DNA from: Hoeflea sp.
GTDB lineage: Bacteria; Pseudomonadota; Alphaproteobacteria; Rhizobiales; Rhizobiaceae
Direction: 5' to 3'
DNA: 64,000 bases
NCBI RefSeq assembly: GCF_002733955.1
Contig: NZ_NVXQ01000008.1
Span: 1 to 64,000 of the forward strand
Under the pieces are notes generated by a model, which saw only the letters and a program-made list of their open reading frames with translations, did no database searches and was not told where the DNA came from. Shown in pieces: positions 49,700 through 59,183 of this stretch. Numbering within the stretch: the stretch's first letter is position 1; each line of letters begins with the position of its first letter. A program made the translations under genes and the position numbers.

Positions 49700-49733
49700 C
49701 CGGCAAGGTGGGCGAATTAACGCAGCATTAACC
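49700..49733. promoter_or_regulatory. CtrA-type box between ftsE and a divergent membrane-protein gene
   Basis: TTAA (49717-49720), seven bases, and TTAACC (49728-49733) match the full CtrA motif. On the minus strand a TATACG -10 candidate (complement of 49700-49705) lies downstream of the box toward the divergent gene starting at 49594. On the plus side the ftsE start is about 60 bases away. A separate half-site GGTTAAC lies near 49668. Which gene is controlled is not decided by sequence. Confidence 0.55.
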
Positions 49734-49794
49734 ATGCCCGGCGAGTGTGCGGACGGTCGCTGCGCGGAACCACCACCAGGACAGGAAGTGACTG

Positions 49795-50454
49795 TTGATC
49801 CATTTCGAAAATGTCGGTTTGCGTTACGGGATGGGGCCTGAGGTCCTTCGTGACCTGACATTCGACATCCCCAAGGGGTCATTCCAGTTTCTCACCGGCC
49901 CGTCGGGCGCCGGCAAGACCACGCTGATGCGGCTTCTGTTCATGTCGCTCAAGCCGACGCGCGGACTGATTCGCATGTTCGGCCGCGACATTGCCGTAAT
50001 TCCCGGCGAGGAGCTGCCGCTGTTGCGCCGCCGGATCGGAATCGTGTTTCAGGATTTCCGCCTGCTTGATCACATGACCACCTATGAAAACGTTGCCCTG
50101 CCGTTGCGGGTGCGCGGCAAGGAAGAGGCAAGCTATCGCTCCGACGTGATCGAACTGCTCAAATGGGTCGGACTGGGCGAGCGCATCAACGTGCTACCGC
50201 CGGTTCTCTCGGGCGGGGAAAAACAGCGTGTCGCCATCGCCCGCGCCCTGATCGACCAGCCCGAGGTCCTGCTTGCCGACGAACCCACCGGCAACGTCGA
50301 TCCGCCGATGGCCAGGCGCCTGCTCAACCTGTTTACCGAACTCAACCGGCTTGGAACGGCCGTCGTGATCGCCACCCATGACCTGACATTGATGGACCGC
50401 GTCGATGCCCGCCGGATGATCCTGACGGAAGGGCGGCTCGACATCCATGACTGA
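49795..50454 (+). CDS. ftsE: Cell division ATP-binding protein FtsE
   Basis: FtsE (219 residues) is the cytoplasmic ATPase of the FtsEX complex, which activates peptidoglycan hydrolases at the septum. The Walker A GPSGAGKTT, ABC signature LSGGEKQR and Walker B VLLADEPTGN are all present, and the FtsE-specific start is IHFENVGLRYG. The start is TTG with AGGAAG six bases before. It overlaps ftsX by eight bases. Confidence 0.96.
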   Translation: MIHFENVGLRYGMGPEVLRDLTFDIPKGSFQFLTGPSGAGKTTLMRLLFMSLKPTRGLIRMFGRDIAVIPGEELPLLRRRIGIVFQDFRLLDHMTTYENVALPLRVRGKEEASYRSDVIELLKWVGLGERINVLPPVLSGGEKQRVAIARALIDQPEVLLADEPTGNVDPPMARRLLNLFTELNRLGTAVVIATHDLTLMDRVDARRMILTEGRLDIHD

Positions 50455-51454
50455 GCGCGCCGCCAACACCAGCGGCAACCGGGGCCGCGACAACCCGAAG
50501 AGAGAGCGCCCGGTCACCTTGCGGCCGATGGCGCCGATCGTCCCGCCGGTCAATGTCTCAGGCCGCGCACTGATGGTCGTCATCGCCATCATGTCGTTCC
50601 TCTGCGCGCTGACGCTTGGCACCGTGACCATGGTGCAGGAAAAGGCCGAAGCCTGGCAGGGCGATGTCTCCCGCGAGATCACCATCCAGATCAAGCCCGA
50701 CGACGGGCTCGACATGGAGGCCGCGCTCACGGAGGTCAGGAACCTCGCCCTGTCCTTCCCCGGAACACTGAGCGCCGACATCGTCGACCGTGCCGCCACC
50801 GCGCGACTGCTGGAGCCGTGGCTCGGCGAAGGCTTCGACATGGACGAACTGCCAGTGCCTCGGCTCGTGATCGTCACCATCGACGAGACCGCTCCCCCGG
50901 ACTTTGCAGCAATCCGGGCGCAACTTGCCGACGCGGTTCCTGCCGCAGTGCTCGATGACCACCGCGCCTGGACCAGCCGCCTGATCTCGATGGCCCGGAT
51001 CACGGTTCTGATCGGGGTCGGCATCCTGGCGCTGATGTTCGCCACAACCATGCTGACGGTGATCTTCGCCACCCGCGGCGTCATGGCTGGAAACCGCCAC
51101 ATCGTCGAGGTGCTGCATTTCGTCGGCGCCGAAACCAGCTTCATCGGCGCCGAATTCCAGAAACGCTTTCTGCTGATCGGCCTCAAGGGCGCCGCTGCCG
51201 GTGGCGGCATGGCCGCGCTCGGGTTCCTTTTGCTTGGCGCATGGCAATCCAACTCGATGGCAACCGCCTTGAACGATCAGGTCACCGCCCTTTTTGGCCG
51301 CTTCACCCTCAGCGGCGCCGGCTATTTCGGCATCATCGGCATCGTCATCCTGATCTCCGCCATGACCGCGGTGACCACGCGCCTCACCGTTATCCGCACC
51401 ATCCGCGAGATCGACCGCCAGCGCGCCGATCCCTCACTCGCAGAAATAGGTTAG
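50447..51454 (+). CDS. ftsX: Cell division protein FtsX
   Basis: FtsX (335 residues) is the membrane partner of FtsE. There is a long basic N-terminal tail (about 1-40), a first hydrophobic segment (about 44-65), a periplasmic domain (about 70-170) and three more segments (about 180-325). The VTTRLTVIRTIREI end is typical. Its periplasmic loop should contact a hydrolase regulator; the M23 peptidase at the left of the window is a candidate. It begins inside the ftsE stop region. Confidence 0.93.
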   Translation: MTERAANTSGNRGRDNPKRERPVTLRPMAPIVPPVNVSGRALMVVIAIMSFLCALTLGTVTMVQEKAEAWQGDVSREITIQIKPDDGLDMEAALTEVRNLALSFPGTLSADIVDRAATARLLEPWLGEGFDMDELPVPRLVIVTIDETAPPDFAAIRAQLADAVPAAVLDDHRAWTSRLISMARITVLIGVGILALMFATTMLTVIFATRGVMAGNRHIVEVLHFVGAETSFIGAEFQKRFLLIGLKGAAAGGGMAALGFLLLGAWQSNSMATALNDQVTALFGRFTLSGAGYFGIIGIVILISAMTAVTTRLTVIRTIREIDRQRADPSLAEIG

Positions 51455-51517
51455 CTTGCCCGGGTTTTGCCGCAAATCCGACTGGTCCTTGCCGGAATCT
51501 CGGGGTATTCATGAATC

Positions 51518-52249
51518 ATGAGCGTGGATACCGCACAACCCGAACCGGCCCCGGCCGAGGCTGCCAAGACTGATACATTTCATCGTCTGCGGCGGGTGGG
51601 TCACCACGGCCTGCGCATTGTCACGGTGGCAGCCATTGTCGGTGTGGCCTTGATTGCAATGGGATTTTTCCGCTTCACCGACACGATCTCGGAACTGAAG
51701 GCAACCGGCATCCCCGGCGAGGTCGATGCCATCGTGGCGCTGACAGGCGGGTATCAGCGAATCGATCAGGCCCTGGCGCTGTTGGAAAAAGGCGTCGGCG
51801 AACGTCTGCTGATCTCTGGCGTCAATCCTTCCACCAGCGGCGCCGCGCTGCGCCGCGCCACCGGCAGCAAGCTGGCCACTTTCGATTGCTGTGTCGACAT
51901 CGGCTACGAGGCGCTCGATACAATCGGCAACGCCAATGAAACCGCCGGCTGGATACGACAGCGCAACTACGATCGCATTCTGGTTGTGACCAACAATTAT
52001 CACATGCCGCGCAGCCTGCTCGAACTCACCCAGGCAAGCCCCGACGTCACCTTCCTGGCCTACCCCGTCACCCACACCGATCTGAAAACCGAGACCTGGC
52101 TGTCCGACCCGATCGCTTTGCGCACGCTGTTCATGGAATACGCCAAGTACTCGCTCGCCCGGTTGCGCTACTGGAGCGGCGCCAAGCCTGCCAGCGGATT
52201 GCGTGCCGATGCGGCCGGCAAGCAGCCGATGGCTGCCAGCCTCGAATGA
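51518..52249 (+). CDS. YdcF/ElyC-SanA family protein (DUF218)
   Basis: A 243-residue protein with one N-terminal hydrophobic segment (about 33-55) and a DUF218 domain. Family motifs are AIVALTGGYQRIDQAL, LLISGVNP and NETAGWIRQRNYDRILVVTNNYHMPRS. Members are linked to envelope polymer metabolism such as lipid II or O-antigen control. No strong ribosome site precedes the ATG. It lies between ftsX and plsC in a rightward run of envelope genes. Confidence 0.88.
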   Translation: MSVDTAQPEPAPAEAAKTDTFHRLRRVGHHGLRIVTVAAIVGVALIAMGFFRFTDTISELKATGIPGEVDAIVALTGGYQRIDQALALLEKGVGERLLISGVNPSTSGAALRRATGSKLATFDCCVDIGYEALDTIGNANETAGWIRQRNYDRILVVTNNYHMPRSLLELTQASPDVTFLAYPVTHTDLKTETWLSDPIALRTLFMEYAKYSLARLRYWSGAKPASGLRADAAGKQPMAASLE

Positions 52250-52352
52250 TTTTTCCCGCGCTGCAGGTTTTCCGCCGACCTTTGATGGTGTAACCCGGAC
52301 CAAGGCTCCGTCCGACAGGTTGAGCGAGCCACATGCAAATCCGGATTATTCG

Positions 52353-53156
52353 ATGATTGCCCTTCGATCCATACTTTTCAATCTCGCGTTTTACATCAAC
52401 CTGATCGTCCGGATGATCGTGTTCTCGCCCTATTACTTCCTTGCCGAACGCAAGAAAGCCTGGAGCGTGCCGAAGAACTGGGTGCGCGCCAATCACTGGC
52501 TGCAGGCAAAGATTGCCGGGACGACATTCGAAATCGAAGGCCTCGAGAACATCCCCGAGGGCGGCTACATCTTCGCGCCCAAGCATCAGTCCTTCTGGGA
52601 TGCCTATGCGCTGCTGCCCTGGCTCGACGATCCGGTCTACATCCTCAAGCGTGAACTGATGTGGATTCCGCTTTTCGGCCAGTATGTCTCGAAGATGAAG
52701 ATGATTCCGGTCAACCGCGGCGCCCGCGGCAAGGTCATGGCCGAAGTGCTGGAACGCACCAAAAGGGAAATTCAAAGCGGCCGCCAGCTGATCATCTATC
52801 CCGAAGGAACACGCCGGCCGGCCGGCGCGCCGCCGGATTACAAATACGGCATTGCCAGGCTCTACCGCGATCTTCAGGTCCCGGTGGTGCCCGTTGTCAT
52901 GCACCCCGGCCTGTTCTGGCCGCGGCGCAAGTTCCTGCGCTTTCCCGGCCACTTCAAGGTCCAGATCCTGCCGCCGATCTCGCCCGGCATGGATCCTGAC
53001 GCCTTCATGGAGAAACTGGTCGAGGTGATGGAAACCGCCAGCGACAAGCTGCTGGTGGAGACCGTCGAGGCCAACCCGCAGATCCCGCTGCGCGAAGACG
53101 CCAAGCGCCGGTTGCGCGAACTCGGCGCACTGCCCGCCGATCCTCGCCTCCAGTAA
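52353..53156 (+). CDS. plsC: 1-acyl-sn-glycerol-3-phosphate acyltransferase
   Basis: PlsC (267 residues) adds the second acyl chain to make phosphatidic acid. The catalytic HX4D motif is HQSFWD, with the substrate motifs PVNRG, YPEGTRRPAG and VPVVMHPG. An N-terminal hydrophobic segment (about 5-30) anchors it. The ATG at 52353 is preferred over in-frame codons upstream inside the previous gene. It follows the YdcF-like gene after about 100 bases. Confidence 0.94.
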   Translation: MIALRSILFNLAFYINLIVRMIVFSPYYFLAERKKAWSVPKNWVRANHWLQAKIAGTTFEIEGLENIPEGGYIFAPKHQSFWDAYALLPWLDDPVYILKRELMWIPLFGQYVSKMKMIPVNRGARGKVMAEVLERTKREIQSGRQLIIYPEGTRRPAGAPPDYKYGIARLYRDLQVPVVPVVMHPGLFWPRRKFLRFPGHFKVQILPPISPGMDPDAFMEKLVEVMETASDKLLVETVEANPQIPLREDAKRRLRELGALPADPRLQ

Positions 53157-53168
53157 CGCACAACGCCG

Positions 53169-53690
53169 TTATTGCGTCGCAAGCCGCTGCACGATCGCTT
53201 CGAGATGATGATCGCGAATCCGCAATGTCTTGAGGTGATCGACGGTGTTGATCACATAGTCTTCATTCGGGCCTGACTGGCCGACCGCACCCGAGACCTG
53301 CAGATGCGCGTCCTCGATCGACAGGGCGCCGGCATATTGTTCATGGGTCCGGTCGACCACATAGGTCAGAGCCCGCACAGCGCGGCCATCATCGAGCCGC
53401 ACTTTGCGTGTTGTTTCGAGATAGACATGTGTGACCAGTTCGCGCTCGCGCAGATAGGCTGTCACCCTCTCCCGGTTGTCGGGCCGGACCCTGAAGGCCA
53501 CACCGTGGCACGAGCCGCCGCGATCGAGCCCCAGAACCAGCCCGGGCCGCTCCGGCGTGCCGCGGTGAACAAAGGAACGAACACACAGCGCCCGGTGATA
53601 GCCAAACAGCTGAGCTTGCCGGGTTTCCTCATGATCAAAACCGGGCCGCCACATCAGCGATCCGTAGCCAAACACCCAAAAATCGTCCAT
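53169..53690 (-). CDS. Gamma-glutamylcyclotransferase (ChaC-like)
   Basis: A 173-residue protein of the ChaC type, which degrades glutathione to 5-oxoproline and Cys-Gly. The substrate loop FWVFGYGSLMW lies at the N-terminus, followed by GYHRALCVRSFVHRGTP; the catalytic Glu region follows GVAFRV. The start at 53690 matches family N-termini; an in-frame GTG at 53705 is possible. It fits the thiol-metabolism theme of grxC, nitrilase and gloB, and converges on plsC. Confidence 0.88.
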   Translation of the reverse strand: MDDFWVFGYGSLMWRPGFDHEETRQAQLFGYHRALCVRSFVHRGTPERPGLVLGLDRGGSCHGVAFRVRPDNRERVTAYLRERELVTHVYLETTRKVRLDDGRAVRALTYVVDRTHEQYAGALSIEDAHLQVSGAVGQSGPNEDYVINTVDHLKTLRIRDHHLEAIVQRLATQ

Positions 53691-53786
53691 ATCCCAGCCT
53701 ATCACTCTTCGAGAAGTCGCCTGCCCGCTTCATCCAGTCCATGACCGCATGCCGGCCCTTATTGCAGGCCGCACACGGAGAACGCA

Positions 53787-54785
53787 ATGCCATCACCTGC
53801 CAACAGCTCATCCTCGATCTCACGGAAATTCGCCTGGCTTGCTGGCGCAGTCGTTGCCGGCGGCTTGCTCTGGACCACAGGCTGGTATGTCTTTGCAGCC
53901 CGGGTCGAAACCGGACTGCCCGCCACTCTGGCCCAATTTGTCGGCCCGGCTGCAAGTGCTGAATGCAACGGCGCTGATGTGCGTGGCTACCCGTTCCGCT
54001 TCGGGGTGTTCTGCGAAACCGTGACCTACGTCAACACGGCCGAAGGGATCAGCGCCAATGCAGGCGCGTTCCGCTCCGCAGCACAGGTCTATCGGCCGCA
54101 ACATGCCGTCGCAGAGATCGACGGGCCATTGGTGCTCAACACCTCCGAGCTCACCCTGCGCGCCGACTGGCAGGTGCTCAAGGCCAGCGCCCGCGCAGTG
54201 ACCGACGGCCTCGATCGCGGCTCTATCGAAGCACAAAATGTCAGTTTTGACATTGACGGAAGCGGCCTCACCCAACGCGTGGCGCTGCAGGCCGACAAGA
54301 TGACCGCCCATGCCCGGCGCAACGGAGCGGATCTGGATCTCGCAACCTATGTCGACAGCGTCCGCAATGACCTTTTCCCCGGGCTGACGGCCAGGGCTTT
54401 CGCATTTGAAGCAACCCTGTCGGAGCAATCGAGCCTGCTGGAGGTTCCCTTCATCCCGCTGCAGGGCCCGTTTGACGCGGTGCTGCACCGCCTCGCGATC
54501 GAATTTGATGAGACCTCGTCGCTCGAACTGGCCGGACCTGTCCAGATCGACGCCAGCAACCGGGTTTCAGGCACGCTCGAACTGACCATCAGTAACCTGC
54601 AGGAATTCACGCAGCTGGCGTCAGGTTTCAATCCGGAGATCGCCGGCCTGTTCAGGCAGTTTGGCCCGGTGATTGCGGCACTCGACACGAAACCCGACGA
54701 CGATGCGGTAACCCTGCCGCTGACGATAAGAAGCAATCTGATCTCGATCGGCTTCATCCCGCTTGGTCAGCTGCCGGCTTTTTGA
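53787..54785 (+). CDS. DUF2125 domain-containing protein
   Basis: A 332-residue protein of the alphaproteobacterial DUF2125 family, function unknown. A single hydrophobic segment (about 16-36) anchors a long extracytoplasmic domain. Family features include the GWYVFAARVE junction, the two-Cys segment near residues 55-74 (AECNGADVRGYPFRFGVFC), and the late ELAGPVQIDASNRVSG. A CGGAG site precedes the start. It diverges from the ChaC-like gene. Confidence 0.85.
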   Translation: MPSPANSSSSISRKFAWLAGAVVAGGLLWTTGWYVFAARVETGLPATLAQFVGPAASAECNGADVRGYPFRFGVFCETVTYVNTAEGISANAGAFRSAAQVYRPQHAVAEIDGPLVLNTSELTLRADWQVLKASARAVTDGLDRGSIEAQNVSFDIDGSGLTQRVALQADKMTAHARRNGADLDLATYVDSVRNDLFPGLTARAFAFEATLSEQSSLLEVPFIPLQGPFDAVLHRLAIEFDETSSLELAGPVQIDASNRVSGTLELTISNLQEFTQLASGFNPEIAGLFRQFGPVIAALDTKPDDDAVTLPLTIRSNLISIGFIPLGQLPAF

Positions 54786-54846
54786 TGTCGGCTTGAACAA
54801 CTGCGGCGTCTTTTGCGAAATCGTTGGATGCGCGGAAGTCCAGGGG

Positions 54847-55791
54847 CTATTCAGCTGCACCCGGAACATCTGACTTGGCAGCGTTACGCCCGAAGTTCGG
54901 CGCATCGGTGTCCTGTCCGGCCTCGACGATGGAACGGCGAATGCCGCGTGTCCGGGTGAACAGGTCAAACAGCTTGTCGCTGTCGCCCCACCGGATTGCG
55001 CGCTGCAGCGAGGACAGGTCTTCCGAAAACCGCGCCAGCATCTCGAGAATCGCGTCCTTGTTGTGCAGGCAGACATCGCGCCACATCACCGGGTCGGATG
55101 CCGCCAGGCGGGTGAAATCGCGAAAACCGGATGCCGAATACTTGATCACTTCGGACTCCGTCACCGTCTCCAGATCATCAGCAGTGCCCACAATATTGTA
55201 GGCAATGATGTGCGGCAGGTGAGACACGATCGCCAGCACCATGTCATGATGGTCCGGGTCCATCTGCTCGACGGTGGATCCGCAGGCTTCCCAGAATGCG
55301 GCCAGCTGTGCGATGGCCTTGGGGTCTGCGCCCGCGGGCGGCGTCAGAATGCACCAGCGGCCTTCGAACAATTCGGCAAAGCCTGCTTCCGGCCCGCTCT
55401 GCTCGGTACCTGCAATCGGGTGGCCCGGAACGAAATGCACCGTCTCCGGCATGTGTGGTTGCATCTGCCGCACCACAGAAGCCTTGGTCGAGCCGACATC
55501 GGTAACGATTGCGCCCGGCTTGAGATGCGGCCCGATCTCCCTGGCCACCGCCTCCGATGCGCCGACCGGGACCGACACGATCACCAGATCGGCATTGGCG
55601 ACCGCTTCCGCGTTGGAGCTGACATAACTGTCACCCAGGCCAAGCTTGCGTGCCATCTCGAGCGTGGGTTCGCTTCGCGTGGCAACCACGACATGACCGG
55701 CCAGCCCCTCGGCGCGGATTACGCGCGCCAGGGACGAACCGATTAGGCCGATGCCGATCAGGGCGACAGTCTCAAACAGCGGTTTGGTCAT
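54847..55791 (-). CDS. tyrC: Prephenate/arogenate dehydrogenase family protein
   Basis: A 314-residue NAD(P)-dependent enzyme of tyrosine biosynthesis. The Rossmann motif is IGIGLIGSSLAR, followed by DVGSTKA, HFVPGHPIAGTEQSG and the catalytic His in VSHLPHIIAY. It begins five bases after hisC, so aromatic aminotransferase and dehydrogenase activities are produced together. The symbol tyrC (cyclohexadienyl dehydrogenase) is by convention; substrate preference between prephenate and arogenate cannot be read from sequence. Confidence 0.92.
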   Translation of the reverse strand: MTKPLFETVALIGIGLIGSSLARVIRAEGLAGHVVVATRSEPTLEMARKLGLGDSYVSSNAEAVANADLVIVSVPVGASEAVAREIGPHLKPGAIVTDVGSTKASVVRQMQPHMPETVHFVPGHPIAGTEQSGPEAGFAELFEGRWCILTPPAGADPKAIAQLAAFWEACGSTVEQMDPDHHDMVLAIVSHLPHIIAYNIVGTADDLETVTESEVIKYSASGFRDFTRLAASDPVMWRDVCLHNKDAILEMLARFSEDLSSLQRAIRWGDSDKLFDLFTRTRGIRRSIVEAGQDTDAPNFGRNAAKSDVPGAAE

Positions 55792-55796
55792 GATAT

Positions 55797-56897
55797 TCAG
55801 GCCACAAAGCTCTTCAGCGCGTCGATCACGCCGAGATTGGCTTCCTCACTACCGATTGTCATTCTCAGCGCATCCGGCAGGCCGTAGCCCGCCACGCGGC
55901 GCAACACATAGCCGCGTGCGGCCAGATACTCATCGGCTTCCGCTGCGGTCTTGCCGGGCGTGGCCGGGAAGTGGATGAGAACGAAGTTGCCGACCGACGG
56001 CGTCACCGACAGCCCCATCGCCTCGACAGCCTCGACCACCCGGCCAAGCCATTCCTCATTGTGCTCGACAGCCTTCTCCACATGCTTGCGGTCGGCAATG
56101 GCAGCCGCACCGGCGGTAATCGCCAGTGCATTGACATTGAAAGGACCACGCACCCGGTTGCAGGCATCGATGATCGCTTCAGGCGCATACATCCAGCCAA
56201 TCCTCAGACCCGCAAGCCCGTGAATTTTCGAAAACGTCCGCGTCATCACCACATTGCTGTTGCCCGACACCAGCTCGACCCCAGCCTCGTAGTCATTGCG
56301 CCGGACATATTCGGCATAGGCCGCATCGAGCACCAGAATGACATGACCCGGCAGGCCTGCCTGCAGCCGACGCACTTCATTGACCGGAAGATAGGTGCCT
56401 GTCGGATTGTTCGGATTGGCCAGGAACACAAGCTTGGTCCGCTCGGTCACCGCGCCCAGAATCCGGTCGACATCGGCCGTCAGATCATCCGTGTCCGGAA
56501 CCGACACCGGGGTCGCCCCGGCAGCCATGATCTGGATCTTGTAGACCAGAAAGCCATGCTCGGTGAAAACGCCTTCATCGCCCGGCGCCAGGTAGGTCTG
56601 ACACAACAGGCCGAGCAGTTCATCCGATCCGTTGCCGCACATGATGTTGTCGGGATTGAGCCCGTAGGTCCGGCCGATCGCATCGCGCAGCACATGCGCG
56701 GACCCATCCGGGTAAACAGCCAGGTCCGCATTCTTTGCGGCAATCGCTTCGGCAACCTTCGGGCTCGGACCCAGCGGGGATTCGTTGGAGGACAGCTTGT
56801 AGACCTTGGCCACCCCATGGGCGGTCTCGCGCCCGGGCACATAGGCCGCAATATCCATAACGCCGGGTTTCGGGCGGGGCATGTCGGTGCTGCTCAT
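55797..56897 (-). CDS. hisC: Histidinol-phosphate aminotransferase
   Basis: HisC (366 residues) is a PLP enzyme transaminating imidazole-acetol phosphate; many alphaproteobacterial copies also act on aromatic keto acids. The PLP Lys is in [17 protein letters not shown], and [11 protein letters not shown] and NGSDELL are typical. Adjacency to tyrC suggests an aromatic role as well as a histidine role. A GGAAAG-type site precedes the ATG. The methyltransferase gene lies 85 bases upstream. Confidence 0.93.
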   Translation of the reverse strand: MSSTDMPRPKPGVMDIAAYVPGRETAHGVAKVYKLSSNESPLGPSPKVAEAIAAKNADLAVYPDGSAHVLRDAIGRTYGLNPDNIMCGNGSDELLGLLCQTYLAPGDEGVFTEHGFLVYKIQIMAAGATPVSVPDTDDLTADVDRILGAVTERTKLVFLANPNNPTGTYLPVNEVRRLQAGLPGHVILVLDAAYAEYVRRNDYEAGVELVSGNSNVVMTRTFSKIHGLAGLRIGWMYAPEAIIDACNRVRGPFNVNALAITAGAAAIADRKHVEKAVEHNEEWLGRVVEAVEAMGLSVTPSVGNFVLIHFPATPGKTAAEADEYLAARGYVLRRVAGYGLPDALRMTIGSEEANLGVIDALKSFVA

Positions 56898-56982
56898 GAA
56901 AGCTTTCCTTGCAAGCTGTAATCCAAGGCGGGAACCGCCGGGATATCCTCTTGCAGCAATCTTGTCGAGAGCGGCTTTTCAC

Positions 56983-57747
56983 TCACACCGACGGCTTGGA
57001 GACCTTGGCCTGACGATGCGAGGCCCGCGAAGTCTGCGGCGAGAGCACCGGCACGAACACCCGTCGCGATGCGCGCTGCGCCACAGGCAAGCCCTGATAG
57101 AGCCGCTTCTGGGCCTCGACAATGATCACGCCGGAAAACACCGGCCACAGTTTCCGCCCCAGGCTCTCGAAAATCCGCTGCATGCGCAACACCACACCGC
57201 GTTTGGACGGAGGAAAGAACAGCGCTTCGGCAAAGGCGCCAGGGGTGAAATTGCTTTCCCGCAGGATCGTCACCAGCTGTCCCCGCGAATAGGGACGGCC
57301 TGCCCCGAAGGGCGTGTGCTCGAACCGCGCCCACATGCCGCGCCGGTTGGGCGCGACGATCACCAGCCGGCCGCCAGGCGCCAGCACCCGCCAGAGCTCC
57401 TTCAGGGTTTCGCGCGGGTTCTCCGCAAACTCCAGCGAATGCACCATCAAGACACGATCGAGAGAAGCGTCGGGCAAAGGCAACTCCTCATCGAAGACCA
57501 GCGCCGTGGCCGAAGGTCCGCCCGCGGGCCAGTTCACCGCCCCCTGACCCGCCGGCATGAAGGCAAAGGTCCGTTCGGTATCAGGCCGGAACCGGTCGAG
57601 ATAAGGCGTCGCATAGCCAAGCCCCATCAGCCGCTCGCCCGGCAGGGTCGCCCAGATCGACGACAGCGCCATGGCGACCGAATGCTCGGCAACCATGCCC
57701 AGGCGGGAATGGTAAAACTGTCTCAAATCAACAATATCGGCATGCAT
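56983..57747 (-). CDS. Class I SAM-dependent methyltransferase
   Basis: A 254-residue methyltransferase-domain protein, conserved in rhizobia between gloB and hisC. The first strand region (LMGLGYATPYLDRF) and the acidic loop SLDRVLMVHSLEF fit the class I fold, with the later WRVLAPGGRLVIVAPN strand. The substrate is unknown. The C-terminal region is basic. It diverges from gloB across 192 bases and reads toward hisC-tyrC. Confidence 0.83.
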   Translation of the reverse strand: MHADIVDLRQFYHSRLGMVAEHSVAMALSSIWATLPGERLMGLGYATPYLDRFRPDTERTFAFMPAGQGAVNWPAGGPSATALVFDEELPLPDASLDRVLMVHSLEFAENPRETLKELWRVLAPGGRLVIVAPNRRGMWARFEHTPFGAGRPYSRGQLVTILRESNFTPGAFAEALFFPPSKRGVVLRMQRIFESLGRKLWPVFSGVIIVEAQKRLYQGLPVAQRASRRVFVPVLSPQTSRASHRQAKVSKPSV

Positions 57748-57939
57748 GGCGGCGGACCTGAGTGTTCAACTGAATTTCGATGCGAGCTTACACCCGTATC
57801 GACAGGGAAAGCCATCATTGAGGCAATGCCATGCCGGCTTGCACAACAGACGGTGTCATTTTGTCGCCGCCAAAGGTGACGAAACCCGGTCTGCCGGTTA
57901 TGCTTCGAGGGTTGATTCAATAATTGCGGTGGAATCCCC

Positions 57940-58710
57940 ATGACCAGCCTCTTGATCGAACAGTTTACCTGCAGGCAGGACAATTTCGGCGTTGTTCTGC
58001 ACGATCCACTGACCGGTGATACGGCAAGCATCGACGCCCCCGACGGTTCGAGGATCGCCGGACGGCTGGGTGAAGACGGATGGAAGCTCACGCATCTGCT
58101 GATCACCCATCACCACCCCGATCATGTCGAAGGCATCCCGGCTCTCGTCGAGGCTTACGCCCCGGAAGTCATCGGCCCGGAGGCCGAAGCACCGAAGATC
58201 ATGGGACTGACCCGGACCGTGAGCGATGGCGACACCTTCGATTTTGCGGGCCGCAGCGTCCATGTCATCACCACGCCGGGCCATACCTCCGGCCATATCT
58301 GTTTCTACATCCCGGACGAAGGCCTGCTGTTTGCCGGCGACACGCTGTTCGCGCTCGGTTGCGGGCGGCTTTTTGAAGGCTCACCCGCCGACATGCATGG
58401 CTCGCTGACCCGTCTTGCGGAGCTTCCCGACGACACCCGCGTCTATTGCGGCCACGAATACACCCAGTCGAACGCACGTTTTGCCATCTCCGTCGATCCC
58501 GACAACGAGACCCTCGCAAAGCGCATGAAGGAAGTTTCCGATCTGCGGTCCAAGCGGCTGCCGACGTTGCCAACCACCATCGACTTCGAGAAGCGCACCA
58601 ACCCCTTCATGCGGACCGGTGACCCTGCAATCCGCAAGCAGCTCGGCATGGAGACTGCGAGCGACCTGGAGGTGTTTACCGAACTGCGCCGGCGCAAGGA
58701 CAGTTTCTGA
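57940..58710 (+). CDS. gloB: Hydroxyacylglutathione hydrolase (glyoxalase II)
   Basis: A 256-residue metallo-beta-lactamase-fold enzyme that hydrolyses S-lactoylglutathione in methylglyoxal detoxification. The metal motif THHHPDH is followed by a second His in TTPGHTSGH, an Asp in LFAGDTLF, and His in CGHEYT. The C-terminal glutathione-binding region with lysine-rich LRSKRLPTLPTT is present. Two bases separate its stop from the cupin gene. Confidence 0.94.
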   Translation: MTSLLIEQFTCRQDNFGVVLHDPLTGDTASIDAPDGSRIAGRLGEDGWKLTHLLITHHHPDHVEGIPALVEAYAPEVIGPEAEAPKIMGLTRTVSDGDTFDFAGRSVHVITTPGHTSGHICFYIPDEGLLFAGDTLFALGCGRLFEGSPADMHGSLTRLAELPDDTRVYCGHEYTQSNARFAISVDPDNETLAKRMKEVSDLRSKRLPTLPTTIDFEKRTNPFMRTGDPAIRKQLGMETASDLEVFTELRRRKDSF

Positions 58711-58712
58711 TC

Positions 58713-59183
58713 ATGAATGCAGACCTCTCCGCCCGCGAGATCATCGCGCTTCTCGACATGCGGGAGCATCCCGAAGGCGGCTGGTACCGTGAAACCTTTC
58801 GCGACACCGAAGGTGGCGAGCGCGGCCACTCGACCGCGATCTACTATCTGCTCGAAGGCGGCGACTGCTCGCACTGGCATCGCGTCACCGACGCCGTCGA
58901 GATCTGGCACTGGCACGGCGGCGGACCGCTGGCGCTCACGCTTTCCGAAGACGGGTGCAACGCCCAGTCCTACCGGCTCGGCATGAATCTGGCGTCCGGT
59001 GAGCGGCCGCAGATCGTGGTTCCCGCCAATTGCTGGCAATCAGCTGCCTCGCTTGGCGCATGGACCCTTGTCGGATGCACGGTCGCGCCAGGCTTTCAGT
59101 TCTCGAGCTTCGAAATGGCGCCGCCCGATTGGCGGCCCTCGCCCTATGAGGGCGCCCCGGTCAGGCCAGAAGGCCAAGCGTGA
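58713..59183 (+). CDS. DUF985 cupin-domain protein
   Basis: A 156-residue cupin of the DUF985 type. The metal-type His cluster lies in DCSHWHRVTDAVEIWHWHGG (about 51-70), and EGGWYRETFRD and IYYLLEGG precede it. The substrate is unknown. It starts two bases after gloB, so it is co-transcribed and could be linked to small-molecule detoxification. Its last 23 bases overlap the 3' end of the convergent lysoplasmalogenase-family gene. Confidence 0.88.
   Translation: MNADLSAREIIALLDMREHPEGGWYRETFRDTEGGERGHSTAIYYLLEGGDCSHWHRVTDAVEIWHWHGGGPLALTLSEDGCNAQSYRLGMNLASGERPQIVVPANCWQSAASLGAWTLVGCTVAPGFQFSSFEMAPPDWRPSPYEGAPVRPEGQA

Noticed and set aside
56894-57334. 146-residue frame overlapping the methyltransferase gene on the same strand
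   Set aside because: Out-of-frame shadow of the methyltransferase at 56983-57747.
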